Source: Chrysomallon squamiferum (lineage: Eukaryota; Mollusca; Gastropoda; Neomphalida; Peltospiridae). From it: a stretch of DNA of 64,000 bases. A program made the translations under genes and the position numbers. How positions within the stretch are numbered: the stretch's first letter is position 1; every line of letters starts with the position of its first letter. Under the pieces are notes generated by a model. That model was not told the DNA's origin and did not search any database. It saw only the letters and a program-made list of their open reading frames with translations. This document shows, in pieces, positions 37,247 through 49,737 of the stretch. The stretch covers positions 34,156,022-34,220,021 of the forward strand of contig CM022665.1 of NCBI GenBank assembly GCA_012295275.1. Reading direction: 5' to 3'.

Positions 37247-37548
37247 AAATAAATAAATTAGTAATATAATCTGAAACACACATAACGCTCGAGTTTTCAA
37301 GTCTGTATGAATCTGTGGCTTAATATTTAACTCGACACTACTAAATGGTCCATTCGCTTACACACAGTTACTATTATTGTATTAATCATTTACTAAATGA
37401 TTTAGTCGTGACCACAGACCCGGTGGATATTATTTATATTACCATTATTAGAACATTACCTACCTCCATCAGCAACTTCAGCCATCATTTGACATATTAC
37501 AAACAACCAAGCATAAAAAACAGTGTTTATGATGACACATTTTTCCAT
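32362..37548 (-). CDS. JKAMP: JNK1/MAPK8-associated membrane protein, spliced, complete
   Basis: This is a multi-pass ER membrane protein that in vertebrates binds JNK1 and links ER-associated degradation components to the proteasome. Seven coding exons read in phase: 37464-37548, 37128-37198, 34822-34976, 33991-34194, 33273-33442, 32960-33036 and 32362-32577, giving 325 residues (human about 311). A cysteine-rich luminal segment (CPGLYCGK, ECGACPRG, CIRCDG) comes first. Membrane helices and conserved loops follow: LYLGFMALLSLVLHWFFIEF, DPVGRLDIRSC, LSDWYTLLYNPS, AYAALYFLPILIVVQAIFGG and GHWALHAYGIISLTELKNPS. The first exon encodes a hydrophobic leader ending at a possible signal cleavage site (about residues 1-28), longer than the human start. 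Intron 2 carries a 1.9-kb transposon. It is divergent from NEK2. Confidence 0.95.
35050..35071. repeat. (TA)n microsatellite
   Basis: A short pure TA run in JKAMP intron 2, about 70 bp before the left end of the transposon. Confidence 0.9.
35143..37006 (-). mobile_element. PSQ-type pogo-like transposon, internally deleted
   Basis: The ends are inverted repeats: GGGAGATCGGGGCACAGTG on the left, and read inward from the right, GGGAGACCGGGGCACAGTG, both set in ATGT. Copies of the GCACAGTGAATC motif also recur inside (about 36612 and 36640). The transposase remnant is on the minus strand, parallel to JKAMP, in whose intron 2 the element sits. Confidence 0.8.
35575..36482 (-). pseudogene. PSQ/pogo-like transposase lacking its catalytic core
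   Basis: The N-terminal frame (36249-36482) starts MVRNTK and has a PSQ helix-turn-helix, KETVCTVIDEGKSIQNVGV then STLCRYVKKA. Right after it, in other frames, comes the usual tail: KGATLILTDTPIKEQIREVE, a Lys/Arg-rich stretch, an Asp-rich stretch (CVDDDDASDYDEL), then NTYDFVLIKF, YIGQVQNRIEATDEAVFEV, FPNVEDIPDV and FPVDLTSYSDVL. The DDE domain of roughly 200 residues expected between the two is absent. It is therefore a non-autonomous deletion derivative with later frameshifts. Confidence 0.75.
37209..37242. repeat. (TA)n microsatellite at the JKAMP exon 2 acceptor
   Basis: A run of about 17 TA units starts about 10 bases from exon 2 on its upstream side, so it lies almost within the branch-point region of intron 1. 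Confidence 0.9.
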
Positions 37549-38076
37549 GTTTAAAGTATAATAATATATTTATAAATTAACGTTAACATATGCAGAAGAA
37601 GTCAGATCAAATATATTAAAGAGAAACGAAAACGGAACAGATCTGCAATACTTTGACTTTAGAGTTACTTTCCTTGTTTTAACAACAAAAACGCCTCGAT
37701 GAAAAAGATTTAAATTATAATAATCTGTCATTAAAGAAGAAAAAAAGAAGATAATAATAATATTATACCAACAAAAAATAATGAATAAAAAAAAATAAAA
37801 ATAATACAAAATTATATAAACAGAATTTTTTTATTTCTTAAATAATGTGAAATAAGCAAGAACTTATTTTTGTCAATAATTGATGTTTTTATTTAGTCCA
37901 ATCATTAACCAGTTAACAAATGGTAATAATAGCCAATCAACAATCCTGATACGAAAAGCGGTAAATTCGAGTACTTTTTTTATTTTATTTTTCATATTTT
38001 TTTACATAATGATAATAAATAAAAAATTTCAGTGCAATATTTTGTAAACAAGTTAAAAATAGCCACATAGTTAGAC
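37549..38076. promoter_or_regulatory. Divergent JKAMP/NEK2 promoter region with paired CCAAT boxes
   Basis: Two CCAAT motifs stand at 37898-37902 and 37933-37937, 35 bp apart. About 25 bp after the second is TTCGAG, one base from the CHR element TTYGAA. Paired NF-Y sites followed by a CHR are a recognised layout of G2/M promoters, and NEK2 is a G2/M gene. A strong donor sequence, GAC|GTAAGT, at 38077 would end a non-coding NEK2 exon. JKAMP starts at 37548 on the other strand. All roles are inferred. Confidence 0.45.
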
Positions 38077-39217
38077 GTAAGTTTATTTCAAATTGAATTT
38101 TTATTTAATATCATAGAAGAAATATTACAATGGTAACTTTATAAATTGTACAAGTTGCAACGTGTTTTATTATGAATATTTATAACAATGATAATGAATG
38201 AACACGTTACGACCTGTTTAAAAAGACTTCATCGTATTCATTTTTGTTTTGTTTGGTTTTGTCTGTTTGGATTACTTTTTTGGAAAAATAATATGTCAGC
38301 AAATGAGAAAAAAAAAAATAATGGAATTTGCAGCAGGAAATTATAAGAAAACTGACAGTGTTGTTAATAATTACAATGTTGAAGATAAAGAACAAATTCA
38401 GCATGTTCAGGAAGATCATCAGTCATGCAGAACCACTCATTTTCTAGGCCATTCATCAGAACTCAGAAAAGCGTAATATGAACTCGACAGTAGATGAGAT
38501 TATTCTAATTCTAGACTTAAGTTTTTAGATTTCAGTTTGAATAAAAATGGCAGTTAAAAATATAACAGTTAAATTGAGATGGTGTTGTAAAAATGCATTT
38601 CTTGAATATAGCTAAAGCAGCTGAGTTCTGCTTGTAGTCAGTTTTAGCAACTTCTTTTTCAAGAAATATGTTTATTAAAATGGTATCAGTTTCAGTCTTT
38701 TTTTTTTTTTTTTAACAAATTAGCAGGGATGCTGAAGCTAAATATCCCATTATTCATATTAATATTTAGGAGGTAGGGTATCAGTTTTAATTTAACAAAA
38801 AAGAAGAAAAAGATTTTATTGTTAAGACATTAATTATGTATTCAAGAAAGGACTGTTGCTCACTAATGTTCAATTCCTCTAATGCGTTTTTTTCCTACTG
38901 AGGTCTGCTCATCAGCTTGTTTACCAATGGCGGTGTAACATATGCTTTCCATACAAAACAACAAACTTATAATTTCCCTGAAAAGAACAAATTTGCAGCA
39001 ATTTCCCTGATCACACTCAAAATCAGGACTGTAATATACTGAAGAGAATAAAATTCTGTTATTTTTAAAATATTTATTTCAACATTTTAAGAATATAACT
39101 GTTGAAATATAAAAAATTTGTTATGAATAAGGTTATTTAAAAAAAAAAAAAATTTTCCCTTGTAAATAAAATCATCAAATTTTAATGTTACCTTTTGTTA
39201 ATTTTAATTACTTACAG
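38077..39217 (+). other. Probable NEK2 5' UTR intron
   Basis: It lies between a consensus donor (38077) and the acceptor TTACAG (ends 39217) that opens the exon carrying the NEK2 start codon. The open frame 38249-38476 inside has no recognisable domain. A poly-T run lies at about 38700-38713. Confidence 0.45.
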
Positions 39218-39224
39218 ATCCAAA

Positions 39225-42200
39225 ATGCCTACTGCACTTGATGATTTTGAAATTCTGGAAACTATAGGGACTGGTTCTTATGGAACCTGCAAAAAAATCA
39301 GAAGAAAGAAGGATGGAAAGGTGAACATTGATTATCAGTTTTTCATGAAGTTTGAAGTATTGCAAACAGGGATATGCATATTACTTGAACTTGATATTTC
39401 TAGCAGAATGCAGATTTTGAATTCTTTTGAATGAGTTGAATGTGTTTTTCCAAATAATTTATTTATTTTTATCTTTTATCCTGTTGACAGCTCTGCTTTA
39501 AGAATTTTATTATTGGTGTTTTTAAAAATAACATAAAATGGTCTGAAACTCGACAATAATTTGAAATAATTCATACTGTAAGTATCTTACTGCAGCTTGA
39601 TATGTAAAATCACTTTACAGATTTTGGTATGGAAGGAAATGGACTATGGCTTTATGACTGAGGCAGAAAAGCAGATGCTAGTATCAGAGGTAAACCTGCT
39701 GCGTGAACTACGACATCAACATATTGTACGCTATTATGACCGTATCATTGATCGCAGCAAAACTACCATTTATATCATCATGGAGTATTGTGAAGGAGGT
39801 GACTTGGCCACTATGATTGCTAACAACAAGAAACAAGGGTAAGACATTTCTATTTTCAAGTGTGGTCCTTTAATTTCAATCAACTTACACATTTTCTTAA
39901 AAAGAAGAATGGCAATAAATTCATTAGTTAAGGTTTATCAGAAAATATTTAAAATTATCGTTTTCTGTGTTACTAATTTAATTTTCTTGCTTGTAAACGA
40001 TAACTGATGCATTTAATTTAGTTACCTTGTATTTGAAATAAAACTCAGTACTTGTGCCTGGTGAACAAAATTATTATGATTTATTTATAAATATTTTATT
40101 TCATAGTACTCATGTCACTGAAGAATTTGCTTGGAAAATTCTCATTCAAATGACACTGGCTTTACAAGATTGTCATCGAAGGAAAAATGGGCGAGCTGTT
40201 CTCCATCGAGATCTCAAACCTGCTAATATATTTTTGGATGGTAATCAAAATGTTAAACTTGGTGACTTTGGGCTGGCCCGAGTCCTACATCATGAAACAA
40301 GCTTTGCCAACACTTATGTAGGAACACCATATTACATGTCCCCAGTAAGTGCGGTATGAAGAATTTAGTGTGAAACATTTGGACTTATTTTAGGACAATT
40401 ATCAAATTAAATTTTAAGAAATGAATCCTTTACTTAATTTAATTTATTATATGAAATACTGAAAATAAAAGATAAAAAAGCTTTTTAGATGTGGTCATTG
40501 CATCCAGAACAATATTAATATTTCATTCATTTAATATAAATGTGGATGTAAAGTGCAGTGTTGTGTTACTTTACAAATTATGAAGCTTTAAAATATCTTA
40601 ATTGTTTTTACAATATAAATATTTTATAATTGTATGTTTTATGACTCTCTCCTATCCAGAATTATATGTCTTCATCCTTATGAATAGGTAACAGAAAAAT
40701 TATTTTTTAATTTTCCGTATGACATGATAAGAAAGAGATCCATTTGTTATTCAATACAGAATGGCTGCAAAGAGAGATTTCTGGCATACAAGATCAACAT
40801 TAGCATATTTTTCATATTACTATTATTTTTTATCTTTAGGAACTGGTGAACAATTTGTCATACAATGAAAAGAGTGACATCTGGTCAATGGGATGTATGT
40901 TGTATGAGCTGTGTGCACTTCATCCTCCATTCACTGCTCCAAACCAATCAGAACTAAACAGAAAGATTCGGTCTGGAGTATTTCCTCGTCTTCCAGCACA
41001 GTACTCTGATGATCTGGATCAGATAATTCGAAAATTAATTGTAATAGAGGTGAGGCAGAAATCTTTAGTATTTTATAACTGATCATTTTATATTAATATT
41101 TTATGTTAAAAACAACTGTGTCTAATGTATAAAATGGTTTTTTTTTTTCATTTAAAGCAAGAGTCTTTTATATTCATAATATTTCAAAATGATTTAATTT
41201 TATATAATGTTAACAGATATCATTCTGATTATAAATCCTTTCTGTTTTAATTCCTTATATCCATGACTCTTGTTTATATAAATTTATTGTTTTAAAATGG
41301 AGGTTCTGAAAAGGCCAAGCATTGAACAAGTACTGACTGATCCCTTGTTAGTGTTCAGGAGATTTAAAATGGAAAAACATAATTCAGCTGATCCAGCATC
41401 TGAGAGCATGAAACTCAAACTTGAACTGGAGGAAGAATTTAGAGTCCGACAGAAAGTTCTTGATCTTCGAGAAAAAGAATTAGAAAGTTTGTTAATTACA
41501 TGTTTTGTGGAAAATTTATTTTGATATTTAATAATAATTTAAATATCCTTTAGAATGAATAAACTAATAAATTTTAAAAATAATAATGGAATATATCTGT
41601 TTATAACATTTCAGTAGATTTTTTAATTGCTGATTTTGGATTTTTATAAAATTGTCACATTCACAGATTGGTCTTCATTTCTCAGATTGTTTTAGGTCAA
41701 CAGTCGATGCTATTTCTTTGAATTAAAAAAAAATCTGATTACAAGTACTAAATGTTTTAATGGTCTGTATGTTTAGCAGTTGAAGATAATAAATATTTTT
41801 TGCTGACAGTGAAATTAAATTTGCTGTAAAATACTTGTTATTTTAAAACAGTGTTATTACATTATAAGTTTGATAATATTTACACTTTTAAAAGTTCATT
41901 TGTCTTTAAAACATTTGTTAATTTAGGTCGTGAAAGAGCTGTAGCTTCTCGTGAAAAGGCAGTGGATGAAAAATATAAGAGGTAAATTTTTGCATTATTT
42001 TTAATCATTTTCGCATATACCACTGTTTGGTATCAGTCAGTTTCATCCACTGAAGACTGAAGCATATTTGTCTTAGGAACAGTAGAGAAACCTGGATTTT
42101 CTGCGCAAGTCAGTATTAGAGTGTAAGAGGAAATGAAATGATGATCTTCCTATTTAGCTCTGAGCATGGTACCATTATGTATTTCTTATAAATATTTCTT

Positions 42201-45200
42201 TGCATTTTTAGTAGATAATTTCTTTAAATTTTTCTTTAAATTTGTTCTTTTTTTTTTAAATGTATTTTACACATATGTTTACTTTTGGAGTATATTAAAG
42301 TATTTTGCTGAATATTACAGAGTTGTTGAAATATGGAAACAGCTGAAGAAACGTGACTCGGCTGTTATAGATGAAAATAGAGCAAGCCCAGTATCCCCTG
42401 TACAGCTAGGTAGGAAACTGGATAGCTGGCGTGTACAGCTTGTCTCTCCTGTCCCTGCGCACTGCTGCCAATGTTTCCCCCAGTGTTAACTGTAACCCAC
42501 CAGCAATTAATTTTCTGCCACATGAACGCTCACCGCTTCAGAGGCTTAATCAGATGCATAGATAGACTAGATTAGATAGTAGAATAGATTAACTCTAACG
42601 TGGCCATGCAATTGTTTGTCCCAAGTTACTGAGGTTTGAAAAAAAAAAAATTGCTTTATGAAAAAACCTAGAAAAGTATAGAATATGAAGAATTAATTTC
42701 TTTCAGAGTGAAATGTTTTTGCCATATATAATTATCAGTTTCACAGATTTCGTTTTAAAATTTTAAAATTTTTAAATTTGGGCTTGTACAGTTTATTTAA
42801 AAAAAAAAAAAAATTATCTTGGGACAAATAATGACTTTTTCTACCTTGCTGTGTATTAATATAACATTTGTTAAGAAATGATTTTCAGGTAATATTTGAC
42901 TAGTTTTTTTAATTCATATTGTACATGTAAAGAGACTTTTCTTTTTATCTTTGCTAGACATGGTGACTTGTACCTATACATAGATTCATATTTGCATATA
43001 TTCTATGATTTTGGACTGTCATTCATTCTTAGAAATACATATGAAACATTGAAAGAGAATAGTAAGATTCAATTATCTATTTTAAATGTACTAAGAAAAG
43101 CAAATTATAAAATGTACTATTTGTTTCTGCAGACAGCTCACATTTTTATGCTAATTCCATTTTGACGTTATCCTCTATCTATGGTATAGAAGCCTTTGGA
43201 GGGTTATTTAAACTAAAATTACAGAAATAATGGTATAAAAATCTTAGTAAACTAATTTGGAAGGCCAGCATTAAGATAATTCGTCTAACCCTGAAAATCT
43301 GAGATGCTTTTTGTTTTGTTTTTTGATATAAAATGAATCTGTCATAGAGATCCATGACGGTAGAAGATATGTAGGTAAATATCAATCAGTTTTTAACAAA
43401 TGTTTAATTTTTAATATAAATTTTGATGATTTTATAGTGTTAAAGTTACCTGAAATGAAATGTTTATCACATGTAATTTTTTCCTAATATTTGTAGTGTT
43501 TGACATTTTTAACAGCAGACATTTGACAAAATCTTAATTTTTTTAATCAAAATTACAGTAATTTTGAATTTTATAATTTTTTTCTTGTTCCTTTTAACTT
43601 TGTTATATCAATATGTATTTTGTTCTTTTTTGTGTATAGTGTACATTACTTACCTAACTTTTATGATGCATTTTTGATCTTTTTAATTTTGTAAATCAGA
43701 AATCAATTTCTGGCTTCTTTCTTCTGTTAACAGACAGTGTGGTTAATATCTGTTGGTATTGTACTGCCATCATTTGATTAACCTTCACCTAGTCATAGTT
43801 GGTGCGTAACTCATTATTTTCATGGATATACTCTTTAAGTGATAGCTTGTGGCTGACATTTTACATTGACAGTAAAATGGCAGATTAAGGAAAATTATTT
43901 TTTGCAACATGTCTTCCATTTCATAGTTACAAAATGTGTTATAAAATTAAACAAAATAATATAATACTAAACATACATTAGAAGTAACATTTTTAAAGAA
44001 GTTTATTTTAAAGGAAGAGCTAATGTTGACCAGACATCTAAAATTGATGAATATCCTTTTAACACATTTTAAAACATTTTATCTATTTACAAACATCTTC
44101 TACCACTCTGTGACTTTTTTAATAATTTTTATACAACTGTTGATCAGTTACCAACAGCTTCATTTTATATAACACAAATGCAAGCTTGACCATATTTTGT
44201 TGTATCATAAGAAACTATAAATAAAAAGATTTAATAACACACTGAATTTCAGTGAATATAGATTTAACAAAACAAAGAACAACAAAGGTTTAAATATTTT
44301 TGTATGATAGCTGAAATATTTAGAAATGTATATTTTTATAATTTTATTGTAATGTTTTGGAGTTTCTTTACTGTGGGTAGATGAAATGGAAGGGCAGGAT
44401 ATAAAAAATAATATAAAATTTCAAATGATTACTAATTAAAATCACAGTAAAAAGTGTAAAAATACAAATGACACAAGTTTTAATGAGTTATCCATGAAAG
44501 TAATCATAATATTTCTTTCATTTCTTACTCTTTGTCATGTTCTGTCATGTGTGCAATATACATTTGTGGATTATTTTTTAAAATGTACAATATACACTTG
44601 TACATGGTAGTGTGTACAATATACTCATCTTAGTATTTTTAGAAGATTTTCTGTCACTTTAATGAGATGACCATCTGGAATGCTGACATGTTTAGAATGT
44701 TTATAATACTCGTATCTTTAAGAGAAAACACAAATATTTTTGATAATTTGCTTTACAATCTTTCGTGTTTAATCACGAAGTAATGTAGTATGTGCAGTCA
44801 TAATGTTTGTAGATAATCATATTTTTCATAACAAAAACAGATAAAATATTTTGGTGCAGTTCCTTCAGAAATTTGCCAGCTGAAGAGTAATATATAATTG
44901 GTTTTATTTAGTTTTTATCTTTTTTAAAGTGGAAATTTGAAGGTAATGCAGATTCAATCATTTTTACATAGTTATTACCTTCATTGTGCTGTTTTGTATC
45001 AAAAATCTTGGGTTTCATGTTGGATTATCACACTGGCAACCAGGTGTTGCATCACACATTAAATTCTGACATAAAAAAAAAATCTTGCCTCCTGATAATT
45101 ACATACAGATTTTTAGGATCACTGAAAATGTGTGAAAAACTCATGACTACATTTATTCAGAAAACATACGAAATGAGAAGATTGTTTGCAGTCCATTTCA

Positions 45201-47331
45201 TTTTTGTAAACTATTTTTATGTATGACATATCCATTCATAATTTTCACCTTGTCATTACATTTTTGGCATGTTCTCTTTTTATAGTTAATATAACAATAT
45301 ACAAATTGATTGTTTTTCAGACATGGATGATTTTGACCACCCAATGATTTTTCAGTGTTGTTCAAGTTCACTTAGTTGTATTGTAAAAATTGTTTTTCAA
45401 ATGTAGATGATTTTGACTACACAGTAATTTTTCAATTTTGTTCAAGTTTATTTAGTTATATTATATTTACAATCTTCAGGTTATAAAAAACAAAGGAAAA
45501 ACATTGCTTTGTTTGTTCATAGTTTTAGAAGTTTGATTATGCCATTCAGTATTATTATTTGAATGTTTCATGAATGAAATGTTATCTTTCAGCCCAGGTA
45601 AGGATGCACATTTTTCTTACATTTTGTTTGTTTTTTAAATTTGATTCAATTTCATTGATGACTGGGATTTTGCCTTTTCATTAAATTTATCATTTATAAT
45701 GTGTAAGTAATTGTATTTGTATCTTTCACCAAACATTTGTAATAGACTAGACAGGTGGTTTTTTTAAAACATTGCATCATAATGCCAGTATCTTGAAACC
45801 ATTTTAAATACTATGCTAACACAGGTTTACTATAATACAATTTTGCTGCAAATTCTACATAAAATACCAGCTTGTTGTAAACTGCAATTACCAGTTACAA
45901 ACACCATGAAAATATTAGTTCATTAACACACTGTACAAATATCAGTTTGTTACAAACATCACGCAAATATCAGTGTTACAAACATTACGCAAATACCAGT
46001 TTGTTACAAACATTACGCAAATACCAATTTGTTACAAATACTACACAAATAATAAATAGTATTATAAAGTATTATAATATTCTTTTATGAATGGTTGAGA
46101 ATTTTTTTTTTAACAAAGGAATATAAAAAGTCTGATAATATTGAAAATATTTGGTATTAACTTATAAAATGGTAACAAAATGGCCTAAGAATGCTTCATT
46201 TTTAAATTTGCAGATTTTACAGCATATTCTCAGTATTTCTATTATTTGGTTATTAAAAGCAGTTGTACACTACAAGATGTACATGCAAAATTGAATGTTT
46301 GGTGAAAGCATGATTTTGTGAAAAATAAAAAAGTTGCAAGTTTTGGCAATGTTTGTTTTGCTTTGAATGAAATATTTAAAGTAATTTTAAAATATCTGTT
46401 AATACCTGTAATTTTATTAAAGCATTTAAATGCAATATATTATTATTATTATTATTATTAAAAAATTTAAGTGCTAAAGTGATACTTTCCAGTAATTTTT
46501 TATTCAGTTGAAAAGAAATTAAAAAAAAAACAACAACCAAAAAACCCAATATAAAGAACTAAAGCAAACAAGATAACTTACAAGATATGCTTCCTAATAA
46601 AAAATTCTTCAATGACATAAATATTCTTGTAATTTATTAACTCTGAACCCACCGTCCTGTCCCCCTCCCCACCAAAAAATTCTTCATGGCGCAAAGGTAT
46701 TCTGTTACAGACAGTTATAGAAATATGAAAGTTATTAATGATGGCAAATGTCTGTATACCTCTGTAGGTTCAGCAGAGACCTTTAACATTAAAAAAAACA
46801 TTCTTATTAAACAATAAAATGTAATAATGCTTTCCATTGTTGTCATTCTCTTACTGTGTATCAGTATATGAATTTACTTCTAGCATTTTTATTAAGTATT
46901 ATTTTTTATCTGCTTATGATTGTAAGCTGCTTCTGCATTTCACTAAATACATTGCCTTTTTTAACTTGAGAAAAGTTCTGGATTCAAAACCAGTTAATTC
47001 ACTGTAAACTGTTCAATAATAAAAAAATTGTTTTTCAGAGTCACCACCACCTTGTTTGTCTTGGGCTGACAGAGAAACAGACTCTCCTAAAAAACGAGTT
47101 TCATTTGACATTAATGGAAAAGAAAACCTACGTACCAAGTCTAGGTATACTGATCATAAACCAGTGCAATACCAGCATTTTAATGATGATTTGTACACAA
47201 GAGAGTTAGCCAGGAGACAAGAACTCAAAGACAGACTGTTTGAAGTGAAGACAAAAGCTTTAGAATATCATGGTCTTGATTTGAGAGCAAAGTATAAATA
47301 TAAAAATGGTGGAATCCTAAATTTTAGATGA
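39225..47331 (+). CDS. NEK2: Serine/threonine kinase NEK2, spliced, complete
   Basis: This is a centrosomal NIMA-related kinase that promotes centrosome separation at G2/M. Eight coding exons read in phase: 39225-39320, 39621-39838, 40107-40344, 40840-41049, 41303-41486, 41927-41981, 42321-42409 and 47039-47331, giving 460 residues (human 445). Kinase features are GTGSYG (15-20), lysine 37 in LVWKEMDYG, VLHRDLKPAN with catalytic Asp140, DFG at 158-160, and VGTPYYMSPE followed by SYNEKSDIWSMGC. A heptad-like coiled coil follows (about 290-345). The tail has an RVSF protein-phosphatase-1 docking motif at 383-386 and a KEN degron at 391-393, the same positions as in human NEK2A. The protein ends in FR rather than the MR dipeptide of human NEK2A. 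The exon 5 acceptor (AATGGAG) has a poor pyrimidine tract. Intron 7 is 4.6 kb. Confidence 0.97.
45310..45469 (+). repeat. 80-bp tandem duplication in NEK2 intron 7
   Basis: Two adjacent 80-bp copies (45310-45389 and 45390-45469) share TGTTTTTCA, GATGATTTTGAC, TTGTTCAAGTT and TTAGTT in order, with scattered differences. I see no coding or splice role. Confidence 0.8.
45860..46052 (+). repeat. Minisatellite, about 28-bp units
   Basis: Imperfect units of the type CAGTTTGTTACAAACATTAC followed by GCAAATAC are repeated in tandem. The central four units are well kept and the outer ones degenerate. It lies in NEK2 intron 7, 400 bp after the 80-bp duplication. Confidence 0.85.
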
Positions 47332-47774
47332 GGATCATGATGTGATCAAAAAGTGTATTTTCCAGTTGGACGAGTTAGAAATATTCAAAAAATGGCACAG
47401 ATTAAGAACTGATATCTGATCAATAACATTTGCTGTTGGATCTCATCTAATCAAACAAGTTTTGATATAAATATTTTAAGATTCAGTTATCATTTTTTAT
47501 ATAATCAAAACAAGATAAAATTGGACATGATTCTAATTAAAAGACCAAGTTGACTTTGAGACTGAAGTATGAACATCAAGTTAAAGAAAAATGCTTTACA
47601 ATAACTAGGACTATGAATATATGTGCTACATATTTTATGACATTTTGGTTTTCATTTGTATGAGAATGTTTTTGATAATGTTCTATTAAAATCATCTAGT
47701 GTTTTTAAAAAAGTATGTGAGCATTTTAAATTTTAATTCAAATTGAGTTACATTTCAAACTGTAAATATATATT

Positions 47775-47806
<32 letters not shown>

Positions 47807-49326
47807 TTAAAATAGTAATGCAAGGAACTACAATAAACCACATCTATTAACTGCCTGACAGGGTAACAAAGAAAATTATAATTAACAATTAACAATTAAA
47901 TGCCTACTAATTATATCTGACATCAGAGTTAATGCTTAGTATCAAAAACGCTGATTTAAAACTGTAATAAGTTAAAAAGATATGTTTTTATTAGATGAAT
48001 TACACAATCATAAAAATCTTCAAACCTATACCCACATTTATTTCACAAGACATTCCAGTTACTGCCAAAACATCCCAGTGTATTTGTAAAATGTATTTTT
48101 TTTATTTGTTCAAGTAACAATAAATGCAAAGGGCTCATAAATAAACAGTATTGTTCATTTCATATTAATTTAGAAAATAAGTAAGATACACTTGTCATGT
48201 TTTTGTATTCAGTTTCTATCCTTAAATGTTACATTATGTAAATAACTGAAACCAGTAACGGATAATTTCTCTATCATTTTATATGTTTTGTTTATTTGTT
48301 TGCTGTTATGTATTTTTTGTTAATATATCACCACTATCATGTATAAAATTTAAAGAATTTAAACTAATTAAAATTATTTTCACTATGTTTATTCAATTTT
48401 CAGAATAAGCATAGAGAAAAAGACCATTTTGTTTTGGTAAGATGAATTATATATATACATATATATTGGTTAAGTTTGTTCACAATAAAGGATTTACTAA
48501 AATTGTTGGTTTTTTTTTTTGTTTCCTAAGGCTTTACTGAAAATACTTGTACAGCTACTCACTATTCTTTTCTATCTGATTAAATCACTGTTATATTTTA
48601 CATAGGACAAAAGATGACACTGTATTTGTTTTTAAATAATAATTTTTCATCAGCAAAAATAAAATCTTACTAAATGAAGAGTGGGAAGATGCAAATAATT
48701 TATGTTAACGTCACATCATTGTTTAGGAGGATGAGTTGACAAAAATTTTACTTTTGTGAATATATGCTTTACATTTAAGATGTGTTGATGTTCTTTATTT
48801 CTAATTATTTTCAATTAATGGATTTAATAACCTCAGAGCAAAATGTGTGTATGTCTATACCTATGTTATGTGATTTTTGTTGGGATTCTGAATTTTTTTT
48901 TGTAAAACAACCAAAACCAAAGACAAATATCAACACAAAAGAAAAGAAATCTTAATGGCATTATTGTTTTAGCCACGAGAAAAAGGTAAATGTTTTAAGT
49001 AACAGAGATCAGAATATTCTGCAGATATAATTACAGATTTTTCTCAAGTAATATTACTTGTGCATATGCATATTTATTAGTAATGTAACCAACCAGTCTC
49101 TGATATTAACTCCACTCTTAACTGGGATTGAATCTAAATTGATGTATATAGAAAAAATAACACAAAAAAAATAATTATATGAAATATCACTTTAATTGTA
49201 TTTGTTTTTCTTTAAATTCTAAGACAGGCATTGACTGCTAAGGTACAGAATACGGATATTTTTTTCTTTCTGCAACTGTTTATAATACCATCTATATATC
49301 CTATAAACATGCACATTTTAATGTTA
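47332..49326. other. Converging 3' regions of NEK2 and NDUFB1
   Basis: The NEK2 3' untranslated region comes first; AATAAA at 48484-48489 (+) is a candidate signal. A (TTTA)n run stands at about 47775-47808. On the minus strand an AATAAA lies at about 49072, downstream of NDUFB1. No other gene is seen. Confidence 0.6.
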
Positions 49327-49512
49327 TTACCAGGCTTTTTCTCCTGGGGCCAAATGACGTCCACCATATAATTTGCTTTTGTTTCTGAATGATGAATAAT
49401 GACGGTCATCATTGTGAAGCTGGATTGCCCTTCCCACAAATACTAATCCAAATGGGATAACAATACCAATGTAGTACTTCATGAAACGTGGTTGCAACAT
49501 GCTGAAACCCAT
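49327..49512 (-). CDS. NDUFB1: NADH dehydrogenase 1 beta subcomplex subunit 1 (MNLL)
   Basis: This is a small single-pass accessory subunit of mitochondrial complex I in the inner membrane. The 61-residue frame has one membrane segment (about 14-30, YYIGIVIPFGLVFVGRAI) and a hydrophilic tail, HYSSFRNKSKLYGG then LAPGEKAW. The tail matches the vertebrate AFRNKSMLF..LQPSEE.W pattern, and the length fits (human 58). The exon opens at 49519 after TTTCAG; the ATG is in a strong context (AAG before, G after). Its message also carries the upstream frame 49738-49893, which ends only 9 nt before this ATG after splicing. I am confident of the family from the FRNKS motif, length and topology. Confidence 0.85.
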   Translation of the reverse strand: MGFSMLQPRFMKYYIGIVIPFGLVFVGRAIQLHNDDRHYSSFRNKSKLYGGRHLAPGEKAW

Positions 49513-49737
49513 CTTCAATCTGAAAATAAACAATAAGAAAAAGAGAATATCTGTAAAATAAAAATAAGTAATAATTTGTTTTCCTTAGTTCTTCATTATT
49601 ATGTCGAGTTATTTGATCTTGGTTTTATTAAACATTAAAATAAATATAATTAAAAATAATTATTCAGGACATTAACATGAAATGTTATTTTGTTTCTCTA
49701 TATTTTTATTTTTTAAAAATAAACTACATGTGTACCT

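Noticed and set aside
38249-38476. 75-codon plus-strand frame between JKAMP and NEK2
   Set aside because: It has no family resemblance and does not join in phase to NEK2 exon 1, which has its own ATG and an acceptor just before it.
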